Of a DNA stretch of 64,000 bases, positions 54,665 through 64,000 are shown piece by piece; within the stretch, counting starts at the first letter, position 1, and every line of letters begins with the position of its first letter. Under the pieces are notes generated by a model. That model was not told the DNA's origin. It saw nothing but the letters and a program-made list of their open reading frames with translations, and ran no database searches. A program made the position numbers and the translations under genes. Source of the DNA: Spongilla lacustris (Eukaryota; Porifera; Demospongiae; Spongillida; Spongillidae); NCBI GenBank assembly GCA_949361645.1, contig OX442422.1, positions 8,754,426-8,818,425 of the forward strand, given 5' to 3'.

Positions 54665-55875
54665 TGTAATACCCTGGTCTCTCTAGTCCAACTCGAACTT
54701 AATGACTCACACCAGACATGCAACAATACACACAATCACTGTTTATATAGTCATTTGCAGTTGTGTTCTGGATGATCCGTCCAATAATATTGTCTCGCTA
54801 TTATTACGAAGCGGTCCGGAACACGGATCATTCTTTCCAACCGGCTGTGCAGCGTAGTTGACCCGCCAAATGCATATATATTAGAACATAATTTATTGAC
54901 GTCACCAACAGTCCCCAGACTAGCTTTACGTGACATTGCATTCGTCCCACCATTCTTTTAAGCTTGACCCCAAGCTTAGTATCTCAACACTGGGTGCCGA
55001 ACACGTTGTGGGTAGCGCCTTCCTACTTCAGCTTGCTGCTCTTGTTGAGGTGGCAGGATGAAGTGTTCAATGCGAGGTGCTTCCCAGTCAGCAACCGGTA
55101 CACCACCATGTTGATCATGCTGTTCACCATGTGCCTCAGCCACTCCTCTCACAATACGCTGCTGGAGTCTATTAACATGTACCACCCGCGTTCTTGCTGT
55201 CGTGGCGTGTTCAACTGCAACATTTACTGGGGACAGCACCTTCTTCACCGTCCATCCTCCTTCCCATCTCGCATCCAGCTTGCCAGCTGTTGGCACGTGT
55301 AGCCAGACAGTATCTCCAACATTGAAGGTTCTGCTTTTCGTTGTGCTATCATAGAACTCTTTCTGCCGTTGTGCTTCCTGTGTCAGTTATATGGCACTCC
55401 ACCAGGTCTCGAAGCTCTGCCAATCTGACTTTCAGGGTATGTTCATAACTGTGTGGATCATGACCCTTCCCATCATCTCCCGCCAGTGATGGCATGATTG
55501 GTAGCACAGGGTCTCTTCCCATTAGCAGTAAAAACGGGCTCAGGTGGGTTGATGTGTGACGAGCTGTACGATAGGCATAGAGCAAGAGTGGAAGCTGACT
55601 TTCCCAATCAGACTGCTGTTGAACATAGGCTCTTAACAGCTGCAACAGAGTTCTGTTAAAACGTTCCACCATACCATCTCCTTGTGGATGGTATGAAGTA
55701 GTTCTTGCCTTGACGATGCCAAATGCTGCACAGGTTTCCTTCAATATTGTGCTCTCAAAGTTCTGTCCTTGATCAGAGTGAAGGATCTCAGGAATGCCAA
55801 AGCGAGAGAAGATGCCAATCAGTGCTCGGACTATCCTTTCAGCTGTTTGATCAGGCATAGGTACTGCTTTCATGA
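54665..55875 (-). mobile_element. 5'-truncated Ty3/Gypsy retrotransposon
   Basis: Contains the end of pol and, downstream on the minus strand, a probable LTR (about 54665-54935, TGTCACGT...TATTACA). The whole 5' part is missing. The right junction (TTTCATGAGTCATC) coincides with the sequence of the empty copy at 40929, with a few bases of microhomology, so the truncation is part of the insertion or of a later deletion. Confidence 0.75.
54976..55873 (-). pseudogene. Gypsy integrase core and C-terminal domain, frameshifted
   Basis: The first part (55873 down to about 55385) has the integrase motifs HSDQGQNFES (second Asp of the DDE triad) and TTSYHPQGDGMVERFNRTLL (the catalytic Glu), then YAYRTARHTSTHLSPFLLLM. 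The frame then shifts by one base and continues through FYDSTTKSRTFNVGDTVWLH, GKLDARWEGGWTV and VVHVNRLQQR, a C-terminal GPY/F-like region, ending RYPQRVRHPVLRY. The first catalytic Asp and all RT/RNase H are absent. Non-functional remnant. Confidence 0.8.
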
Positions 55876-56181
55876 GTCATCTGGAAAGGGGGGGGGGGGG
55901 GGGGGGAGGTACCGGCCCCGGTGACCATCCTCCCCCTATGTACCACCTGTAGACCACATGAATGCTTAACCCTTTACTGCCATGGAGGGAGCATACATGT
56001 AGTTCCCATCCCTTCTACGTTCTTCATTAAATTAATTAATTCGCATTCATACTGCATAACACGTACATGCATATGCATGTGTAAACCTTAGTGACTTCAT
56101 ATTTGAAGCTTGGGCCATGTTAATGACCATCTACTACATCATTTGTGCATCATGTTGACTGAACTATTGTACCCACTCCAG

Positions 56182-56283
56182 GGTTGTAATGCTGCATTAC
56201 ACCTTGCTGCATGGCAAGGTAATACTACATGTGTGGAACATCTCCTTTCCACTCCTGGTATTGATGTGAACATTAAGAATTAT
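56182..56283 (+). CDS. ankyrin array 3, repeat exon G1
   Basis: 34 codons, normal acceptor and GTGAGT donor. Variable residues G, N, L, WQ, Y; the turn Gly is Cys (GCNAALHLAA) and GHTT is GNTT. Paralogue of exon 41161-41259. Confidence 0.75.
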
Positions 56284-56618
56284 GTGAGTTGGTTCACTAT
56301 TATAATATTAATGGATAAGAACAGTTTTCATGATATTAGCTTCTTGCACCTTGAGTGAAGACTGCATATATATTGACTTTGTATGTTGGTCCCATAAAGT
56401 CTCCTCTGCATGGTCAATACTTTCTTATCTGAATGCACATGGGTTTGTGATATGGGACAGTGTGTGCAAAATGGCTCTTGTTTGGCCATTGGTCAGTAAT
56501 GATCTATTGTGTGCGGTTATATGTACATGTACATATATTTCAAATGCCATTTTGATGACCATCTACTACTGTCTACATTGTACCCACCATGTTGACTGAA
56601 CTAATGTACCCACTCCAG

Positions 56619-56628
56619 GATGGTTATA
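56619..56628 (+). pseudogene. ankyrin array 3, exon G2, 5' piece
   Basis: Ten bases (GATGGTTATA) after CACTCCAG, cut by the outer transposon at 56629. The rest of the exon resumes at 63379. Ten plus 92 bases gives exactly the standard 102. Confidence 0.85.
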
Positions 56629-58065
56629 TACGGTGGCCCTGGAGGTCGCGTCTACAAACAGTGTTCTTAGTGCACTCAAACAATGTACATTGTGCAAATA
56701 GACGATGTGCTCATGTGCAATGATGCAATATGCAGTGATGCTATGTGCACAGGTACGTCAAGCAAAACAGCGTAGTGCAGTAGAACAAAGATTCACCATC
56801 TGCATGACGTAATATATGATGGCGACCATACTCCGGGACAGCTAGTCCACTTGTTGAATCAATGTAAGTGTGTGCAACTGCTGCCTGCCTTGACCCCCAT
56901 TAACTTACGCAGGACTTATTATGCGATACTGCATGGAGACGCCAGAAACCCATTGTTGTAATTGTGGCTTGTTTGCGCCTAGTACATCTGTGTCAGTGGG
57001 GTTCGTTTTAACCTAAAACATATATATACGAGCACGAAGTTTATTTTAATATATCATCAGTGTCGATACAGGCTCACTTGGCTGAGAAATAACAAGATTA
57101 CGAAGAAGCCATATTGTGGAAACCCATGCAGCTTCCACGTCTGCATGATACCAGCTATATATACTTATTGGCAACGCATCTTAATCCCTTCTTTGTGTGG
57201 TTTGGGCACACAAAAGGCCGAGTTGTGCACATCCAACTGCCTTCTCGGGTACAGAGCAATGTGGAGGGGTCAATCCATATGAAGATCACTTAAAATTGGA
57301 CGCATAGCTTTAGATTTTGTTGCAACTTCTCATATTTTTCAGTCCTCATATGAAAGTAACTTTGGTGAAAAAAAAGGTCAAAAAACTTAAATGGTTTACG
57401 AAATACATCGTCATGAATAATTAATGATTCTCCACATTTTTGCCCCTTTGCTGAGCCATTACTTTGCTCTCACAGATCTTGCAGGGTTATATTTGGTATC
57501 AAATCGATGCTCTTTTGATGTACAACCAAATTATCATATGTTTTTATGATAGAGGTTAAAGGGTTAAAAATTATATGTGTTTATCACACGGTTTACAGAA
57601 TTCAAACCACTTGCAGATTGAAACTCGACATATTTTTTTTACGTAGTGAAAGCCACACCCTGTTATAATGTTTTTGAAAAATAAAAAGTCTGAGTATCAG
57701 TTATCTCTGGGAACCACAAACGATTGAACATCAGGACGCCATTTTTTCTTTTTTTGGCACCTGTCAATGTTTACATGGGTCACAAGTGGAGTTATGTAAT
57801 AATCATCCACACATATGTAAACTATGGTTGGCATGACTCAGAGACACTCCTTCTGTACGTTTTTTTGACCTAATAAGGCGAAAAGCAATGGCTAGATTTC
57901 TAGTCATACGTGTCGTATCTTCGAGTTGTACCAGCTGCAATGATAACATAACATCATTCTCTCTGTATTCGAAGCGGAGATTTAGCATGCTGCAATTGTC
58001 TACGTAAGCTCAATCCTGAAATAGCGTTCGTAGATACCTCTAGCGGTAGTAGCCTTACACAAGCA

Positions 58066-58444
58066 GTTGTGGGTCCTAGTAGCCCAAGTTCCCAACACGG
58101 TGCAGGCCCAAGTAGCCCAAGTTCCCAAAACAGTGCAGGCCCTAGCCGCTCTTCTCAAGAAGGTGCAGGCCCTAGTACCCCCAGTAGTGTGCTAAGCACG
58201 TGCACTCCTGTGCAAACCGAAGATATGATGTTGGGAACTTGGGCTACTGGGGCCTGCACCGTGTTGGGAACTTGGGCTACTGGGGCCTGCACCGTGTTGG
58301 GAACTTGGGCTACTGGGGCCTGCACCGTGTTGGGAACTTGAGCTACTGGGGCCTGCACCGTGTTGGGAACTTGGGCTACTGGGGCCTGCACCGTGTTGGG
58401 AACTTGGGCTACTGGGGCCTGCACCGTGTTGGGAACTTGAGTTA
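58066..58444. repeat. 33-bp tandem repeat at the centre of element B
   Basis: About six direct copies of a unit containing TTGGGAACTTGGGCTACTGG (58231-58440) face inverted, degenerate copies at 58070-58170, so the centre is itself palindromic. The left part reads GPSSPSSQHGA in the frame continuing from the arm's coding-like stretch. Confidence 0.85.
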
Positions 58445-58929
58445 CTAGGACCCACAACTGCTTGTGTAAGGCTACTACCGCTAGAGCAGTGGCGTCGGAA
58501 GGAGATAATAGCAGGGGGGGCGCAATATGGTGGTGCCCCGGGGAGGGTGCGGGAGGGGGGCACCCCTCCCGCCCAGCTAGGGGGTATGGGGGAGCGCTGT
58601 AAGCTCCCCCATCGGGGTCTGGGGCTCCGCCCCAGAAGCCAGCGCTTTTTGCGCTTAAAAAACTCCAAAAACTACGCAAAAAAGTGGCGGCCACGCAAGA
58701 GGCCTATAGGCCTTTATTAAACATGCATATATTGTTTATATGTCGTCCGGACAACCGCTATAGGAATTGTTGAAATTTTATAATACTACTGAATTATAAA
58801 TTTCTCGCTGTTTAAACTTAAAAGGTATGAAAGATCGAAGTACATGTAAAATTGTTGCAAAAATGCAAGCAACATCACTTTTACTCAAATGGGAATTACA
58901 CTATAATGCATGGTATAGTGCTACTGTAT

Positions 58930-61723
58930 TTAATATGTGCCAAAAAAGCTTATTCTATGGTCGTTGGCGCTTGTGAAGTCTTTAGCTATTTCGACAAGGT
59001 CAATACAGTCTGACCTTTCCTTATGGCAATGGAGTAGCATGACATTGTTTAATCGTTCTTGAGTCATTGTAGACCTCAGGTAGGTTTTTAGTCGTCTTAA
59101 CGCAGAAAATGACCTCTCTGCAGTAGCAGTTGTTACAGGTATAGTCAAAAATATCTTGAGGACTTTCACTACCTCTGAAAACATCCCCATTGCTAACGTT
59201 GAGGATTTCAATATTTCTGCAAGTGACCTGACAGTTGTTATGGCTTTAAGCTGGGTATTTTTTTTCATTTCCTGGACAAAGTCTGGGAGCATTTTTATCT
59301 GCCTCAGCAACTTCCCTTCATCAAAATCATGTTTGTAAAAGGTAAGAATCATTTCATCAACTGTGATCGTTTCTGGCCCTTTATTATTTGCTGCCATTAA
59401 CAGTGTACTTTCAATCTGCATAACTAATCTAAGAGAGACTTGATCAAAGCGTCTTGATAACTCTTGAACGATGATGTCAATAACTTCATAGTATGTCTTT
59501 CGATAGTATTCCTTGGGTGTTTCAAACACATGAGGAGAGGAACCATCGTCTATTTTTCTTGGTGGACGTCTGGCACGGGCAAGACATGGTGGTTCTGTAA
59601 GATCTCTTGAATCTACAACTGCTTTCTGGTAAAATGCATTAAATGAGTCATCAGTTCGCTGCTTTTCTAAATATCTTTTGGCAACTGCAACCTGCTGACA
59701 GGCATCTTCCAATGTTGTGCTTTTTCCTTGGAGCAGCAAGGATACCTCTTCTGTGCAGGAAAACACAAGATGACAAAGTTTTAGCCCAAAATAAATTTCA
59801 AATCTATCCAGTTGTGCATGCACCCCTCCTGCTCTTCTACCATAGTCATCATAGCAGGTGGCACTGATCTCATGAAATGCACCTCCTAGGGCTTCATAGT
59901 TATTAATCACTGATGCTATTGCTTCTGTGCGCACAGTCCATCTTGTGGGGCAAAGGGGTTTCAGTCCTTTGGAATCAGGAGAAAGATCGTCTTTGTATCT
60001 GCTGAAAATAACACTGCGTTTAGGCGAGTATTTGATAAGTTGCATTATCTCTGTAATTAAACCTAAAGTATCTCTAACAATTTTAGAACTCTTAGCAACA
60101 TCCTGAAGACACAAGTTTAAACAATGAGCCAAACAATGAACTTGAAGGGCTTTTGGTTCCTCCTTCAGTAGCTGTGTAGCAACTCCAGTCAGGTGCCCCA
60201 TCATAACAGAGGCGCCATCATAGCCCTGACCTCGGCATTTAGAAAGCGGCAATGAACAACGAATCAGCACATCCTTTATTGCCATGCACAATGAGTCAGC
60301 ATCCGTTTTTTCTACGTGGACCAGTCCTATAAGATCTTCATGTATTGTGAAATCTTCATCCACCCATCTGATGCAAATACTTAACTGTTCTTGATTAGTT
60401 ATATCCCTTGTTTCATCGGCAAGAACAGAAAATATTCCAACTTTATGTATGTTACTAAGAAGCTCTCTAAGCAGCTTCTGTCCCATTAACATCACACACT
60501 CATTGACGATATCAACAGACAAATATTTGCTGTCTTTAATCCATTGTTTTATCCGTGGATCGTCATCACTTCGAAGACAAAGTAATTGCATCAAATTACC
60601 TTCTTGTTCAGTGTGACCCCTGATAGGTAAACCTTGACGCAATAGCATCCGGAGGCAGGAAAGTTCTTTTATAAACACCTCTCTCCGCGATGCTTGAGTT
60701 TTTTGCACTTGATTATTAAGTTGAGCATCAATCCCAGAAGTATGAAGCTGTTTGGCTCTAAAAATAGCCTCTTTATGAGCTTCGCTGGACTCATGAGCTT
60801 CAAATCTTTCACGTGCTTTCTTCCAGTTATTGAATCCTTGGCTTATAAAAGCAAGTTCAAGATTCTTTGTTACTGGGAATGACAGCTCATTGCGTTCATA
60901 GCATTGCTTGCAGAAAAAACAGAACACACAATTACTGGAAGTGCATAATGTAATCCAAGGGAAGTCGTCATACCATTTTTTTTGAAACAATCGATATTCA
61001 TTTTTTTCCTACTTGTCGCCGTGTAGTATGCAGAATGCTATCATCCTTTGGCTGGTTAGGCTTGCTCCTCAGCATGCAACACTCTGCAGTGCAAAGCGAC
61101 GCACGAAGTTGGGTAGAACGTTGGGTGAACAAATCATCATCAGTTTGTATGACAGCTACAGAGCTGCATGATGGCTGTTCAGAGGGGACAGAAACAGAGC
61201 TGCATGATGGCTGTTCAGAGGGGACAGAAACAGAGCTGCATGATGGCTGTGCAGCTAGGCTACAAACAGAGCTGCATGATGGCTGTGCAGCTAGGCTACA
61301 AACAGAGCTGCATGATGGCTGTTCAGAGGGGACAGAAACAGAGCTGCATGATGGCTGTGCAGCTAGGCTACAAACAGAGCTGCATGATGGCTGTGCAGCT
61401 AGGCTACAAACAGAGCTGCATGATGGCTGCTCAGATAGGACAGAAACAGAGCTGCATGATGGCTGTTCAGAGGGGACAGAAACAGAGCTGCATGATGGCT
61501 GTTCAGCTAGGCTACAAACAGAGCTGCATGATGGCTGCTCAGATAGGACAGAAACAGAGCTGCAAATGACCACACTGGCAGCTGACTCCGAGGTGCACCC
61601 TACCAGTCTTCCTGAAGGGGACCTAGACCTTACCGTTACCCTTTCGTCACCGCATGGCTTTTTATGGAAGAAATCCGTAATACAACTACTTTGCTGACGC
61701 TTCATCTGCGATACGCGATCCAA
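58930..61723 (-). CDS. hAT-family transposase (ZMYM1-like), one frameshift
   Basis: Two adjoining frames. The N-terminal one (60998-61723) starts MDRVSQMKRQQSSCITDFFH, then has about eleven 12-residue Ser-rich repeats (SEQPSCSSVSVP). The second (down to a stop at 58930) carries the catalytic part; the switch lies at an A7 run near 61007, so it is a one-base indel or an error. Numbering the second frame from 60990 (686 residues): a zinc-finger-like region with Cys16, 21, 24, 27, 30 and His66, 72; LADETRD (Asp192); CRGQGYDGAS (Asp258); HCLAHCLNLCL; CPTRW (348-351); and the C-terminal dimerisation motif TATAERSFSALRRLKTYLRS (Glu625). The D-D-E triad is present. Total about 925 residues, as in TTF-type/DUF4371 hAT transposases. 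No other host-like gene lies inside the element. Confidence 0.85.
61159..61563 (+). repeat. 36-bp tandem repeat inside the transposase gene
   Basis: About eleven copies of GAGCTGCATGATGGCTGTTC followed by 16 variable bases. It keeps frames open on both strands; the minus frame is the real one. Confidence 0.9.
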
Positions 61724-63378
61724 CTATAGCAATATGGCAGTTAATCGTGTGAATTAGCAGCTGCTGGTGTTATCTGATTCAGTTAAATGTTGTACGTGTT
61801 AATTGATTGTGCTGTGCGGCGCGGACGTTCGATCGATCGTAATTGACACCACATGCAATCAGCATTGTGAATAAAATTAACCATAGCCAATAATGGGGGG
61901 GCGGAATGATACGTTCGCCCCCCCTTTATCGCTGCAGGGGGGGCGATAGCCCCCCCTGCCCCCCCCGGTTCCGACGCCTATGCTAGAGGTATCTACGAAC
62001 GCTATTTCAGGATTGAGCTTACGTAGACAATTGCAGCATGCTAAACCTCCGCTTCGAATACAGAGAGAATGATGTTCTGTTATCATTGCAGCTGGTACAA
62101 CTTGAAGATACGAGTATAAACGACACGTATGACTAGAAATCTAGCCATTGCTTTTCGCAACGCCAGACTACTAAAAATACCTATTAAAGCCCGCGCATGC
62201 CTTATTAGGTCAAAAAAACGTACAGGAGGAGTGTCTCTGATATGTGCTGAGTCATGCCAACCATAGTTTACATACATGTATGTGTGGATGATTATTACAT
62301 AACTCCACTTGTGAACCATGTAAACATTGACAGGTGCCAAAAAAAGAAAAAATGGCATCCTGATGCTCAATCGTTTGTGGTTCCCAGAGATAACTGATAC
62401 TCAGACTTTTTATTTTTCAAAAACATTATAACAGGGTGTGGCTTTCACTACGTAAAAAAAATATGTCGAGTTTCAATCTGCAAGTGGTGTGAATTCTGTA
62501 AACCGTGTGATAAACACATATAATTTTTAACCCTTTAACCTCTATCATAAAAACATATGATAATTTAGTTGCACATCAAAAGAGCATTGATTTGATACCA
62601 AATATAACCCTGCAAGATCTGTGAGAGCAAAGTAATGGCTCAGCAAAGGGGCAAAAATGTGGAGAATCATTAATTATTCATGACGATGTATTTCGTAAAC
62701 CATTTAAGTTTTTTGACCTTTTTTTTCACCAAAGTTACTTTCATATGAGGACTGAAAAATATGAGAAGTTGCAACAAAATCTAAAGCTATACGTCCAATT
62801 TTAAGTGATCTTCATATGGATTGACCCGGAGGTTACTCCAAAGCAAGTACGGTTACTCCAAAGCAAGTACGGTTACACCGTAAAAAGGTATATACTGTCT
62901 TCAGTATGCATTGGTGCTGATTGTGTGTGTGCTTAAGCTGTAGATCCACTGTGATGATATGATTGGCCATAATGGACCCAGCGCGAGGGTGTGGCTACGT
63001 CAGACTATAACCGTACATGTACTTGATAATAGATGCTTGCCAATAAGTATATAGCAACCTTTATAGCATCATGCAGAAGTGGAAGCTGGGTTTCCACAAT
63101 ATGCCTTCTTCGTAATCCTAGTTTCGCTAATTTATTTTTCAGTCAAGTGTGCCTGTATCGACATGAAGTAGCCGCCATCATGCATATATTACGTCATGCA
63201 GATGGTGAATCTTTGTTCTACTGCACTACGCTGTTTTGCTCGACGTACCTGTGCACATAGCATCACTGCATATTGCATCATTGCACATGACCACATCGTC
63301 TATTTGCACAATGTACATTGTTTGAGTGCACTAAGAACACTGTTTGTGGACGCGACCTCCAGGGCCACCGTAGTTATA

Positions 63379-63470
63379 CTCCATTAAACCTTGCAGCAAG
63401 GGGAGGTCATACTACTTGTGTGGAACGTCTCCTTTCTACTCCTGGTATTGATGTGAACATTCAGAAAAGG
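63379..63470 (+). pseudogene. ankyrin array 3, exon G2, 3' piece
   Basis: Resumes CTCCATTAAACC (PLNL for PLHL) after the duplicated GTTATA and ends at a GTGAGT donor. Variable residues D, Y (from the 5' piece), L, RG, R. Downstream intron matches that after 41684. Confidence 0.8.
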
Positions 63471-63710
63471 GTGAGTTGATCTCATTATGTGATTGTGATG
63501 GATAGTGTAAAATTAACGTCCTCCCCCTCCTCCCTCTTATTACTTAAAGCATATATACATGTACATGTATATCTGTTTTTGACATACCATGCATATACAT
63601 GTATATGTTCACTCTAGAGGCTTCAGGCCATATATTGATGACCATGACCATGTATAATTAAGTACATGTACATGTGTACATTGCACCCACCGTTTTGACA
63701 CACACTCCAG

Positions 63711-63803
63711 GGTGGTTATACTCCATTACATGCACTGGGCTGCAGATGAAGGTCATACTACATGTGTGGAACATCTTTCCACTCCTGGTATTGATGTGAC
63801 TAT
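63711..63803 (+). pseudogene. ankyrin array 3, exon G3, frameshifted
   Basis: Relative to its paralogue at 41922 it has a 4-bp gain (TGCA after CATTACA), a 3-bp loss (CATCTTTCC for CATCTCCTCTCC) and a degraded 3' end and donor (GATGTGACTATGTGG). Confidence 0.8.
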
Positions 63804-63944
63804 GTGGGGTTATATATTCTCTCTCCTCCACGATTGCAACAAATTCCTAAATTTTACATTATCTGTTGGTTACTCTACGTTTGAGGAGCCCATGTTAATG
63901 ATCGTGTACCCACCATGTTGGCTGAACTATTGTACCCACTCCAG

Positions 63945-64000
63945 CGTGGTAATACTCCATTACACCTTGCTGCATGCATAGGGAGGTCATACTACTTATG
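63945..64000 (+). pseudogene. ankyrin array 3, exon G4, partial at window end, frameshifted
   Basis: Starts CGTGGTAATACTCCATTACA after a normal CACTCCAG, then has a 4-base gain forming TGCATGCA after CTTGC. It runs off the window. Confidence 0.7.

Larger units (their letters stand above)
58487..61982 (-). mobile_element. hAT transposon, about 3.5 kb, inserted in element B
   Basis: Left end CAGTGGCGTCGGAA, right end TTCCGACGCCTATG (12 of 14 inverted matches). The target site is known from the intact left arm of B (CCGCTAGAGGTATC): CTAGAG is present on both sides (58481-58486 and 61983-61988), and extending to 8 bp gives CGCTAGAG against TGCTAGAG. Subterminal G/C-rich hairpins lie at 58535-58625. 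Carries one transposase gene on the minus strand. Confidence 0.85.
57267..62827. mobile_element. long foldback element (element B) inside element A
   Basis: GGGTCAATCCATATGAAGAT at the left is mirrored by ATCTTCATATGGATTGACCC at the right. The arms run about 800-890 bp (57267-58080; 61983-62827 plus 58441-58486). The right arm has about 40 bp extra near 62160. Flanks carry a possible 4-bp duplication, GGAG (57263-57266 and 62828-62831). Without the hAT it is about 2.06 kb. Each arm has a coding-like stretch (SGDLACCNCLRKLNPEIAF). Confidence 0.8.
56629..63372. mobile_element. outer TIR transposon (element A), 6.74 kb including nested elements
   Basis: Ends TACGGTGGCCCTGGAGGTCG and CGACCTCCAGGGCCACCGTA. 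TIRs are about 195 bp (56629-56824 and 63176-63372) with only a few mismatches. Flanking 6-bp duplication GTTATA (56623-56628 and 63373-63378). Without the nested foldback element it would be about 1.2 kb with no ORF, so non-autonomous. Superfamily unclear; 6-bp duplications are known for few DNA transposon groups. Confidence 0.85.

Noticed and set aside
54976..55302. Plus-strand 112-codon open frame over the Gypsy fragment
   Set aside because: The minus strand carries recognisable integrase C-terminal sequence; the plus frame has no recognisable product.
58155..58694. Minus-strand 179-codon open frame over the 33-bp repeats
   Set aside because: It spans the junction of element B and the hAT terminus, so it cannot be an old gene; the repeat keeps it open.
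61035..61697. Plus-strand 220-codon open frame opposite the transposase N-terminus
   Set aside because: Antisense shadow of the 36-bp repeat; the minus frame has the transposase start motif and continues into the catalytic domain.

Overview
The window reads as nuclear DNA of an animal, most likely a marine invertebrate and perhaps a sponge; I cannot prove the taxon. The reasons are short phase-consistent exons with GTGAGT/GTAAGT donors and pyrimidine-AG acceptors, many microsatellites and poly-G/poly-C runs, abundant ACATGTACATGT palindromes, and a dense mix of non-LTR, Ty3/Gypsy, hAT, Mutator-like and foldback elements. Nothing suggests operons or prokaryotic organisation.

Layout. 1-7.0 kb holds repeats, two minisatellites and a foldback element, with no convincing gene. 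7.04-10.17 kb is a long, essentially intact non-LTR retrotransposon ORF (reverse transcriptase plus a C-terminal PD-(D/E)XK-type nuclease) with a poly-A/AT tail. 11.2-12.6 kb is a broken, unrecognised ORF carrying a 5'-truncated fragment of a second non-LTR element. 13.19-22.42 kb is ankyrin gene 1: an N-cap exon, nine internal exons of exactly one ankyrin repeat each, and a terminal exon with a stop; its introns carry palindromic elements. 23.6-25.8 kb holds coding-looking exons on the minus strand. 25.93-27.81 kb is a SAM/SAMD3-like gene that looks broken, one exon being hit by a 155-bp MITE. 28-31.7 kb is mostly repeats. 31.99-47.02 kb is a possible ankyrin gene 2 (an N-cap exon, then eight repeat exons from 41.16 to 47.02 kb), with unrecognised minus-strand exons in the gap, including 38.3-39.2 kb. 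51.57-53.10 kb is a three-exon minus-strand gene of unknown function with an in-frame stop. 53.2-64 kb is a third, decaying ankyrin array: a duplicated 5' flank, a Gypsy remnant, one intact repeat exon, one exon split by a 6.7-kb three-level nest of transposons (outer TIR element, long foldback element, hAT), then two frameshifted exons.

How the parts relate. The three ankyrin arrays are paralogous. Each exon encodes one 33-35-residue repeat, begins and ends in phase 0, and sits behind a near-identical intron 3' end. Between exons almost all variation falls on the ankyrin positions that normally contact ligands (turn and first-helix residues), while the framework is nearly invariant. The array therefore looks like a naturally diversified modular binding-protein gene. 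This is the most interesting feature of the window.
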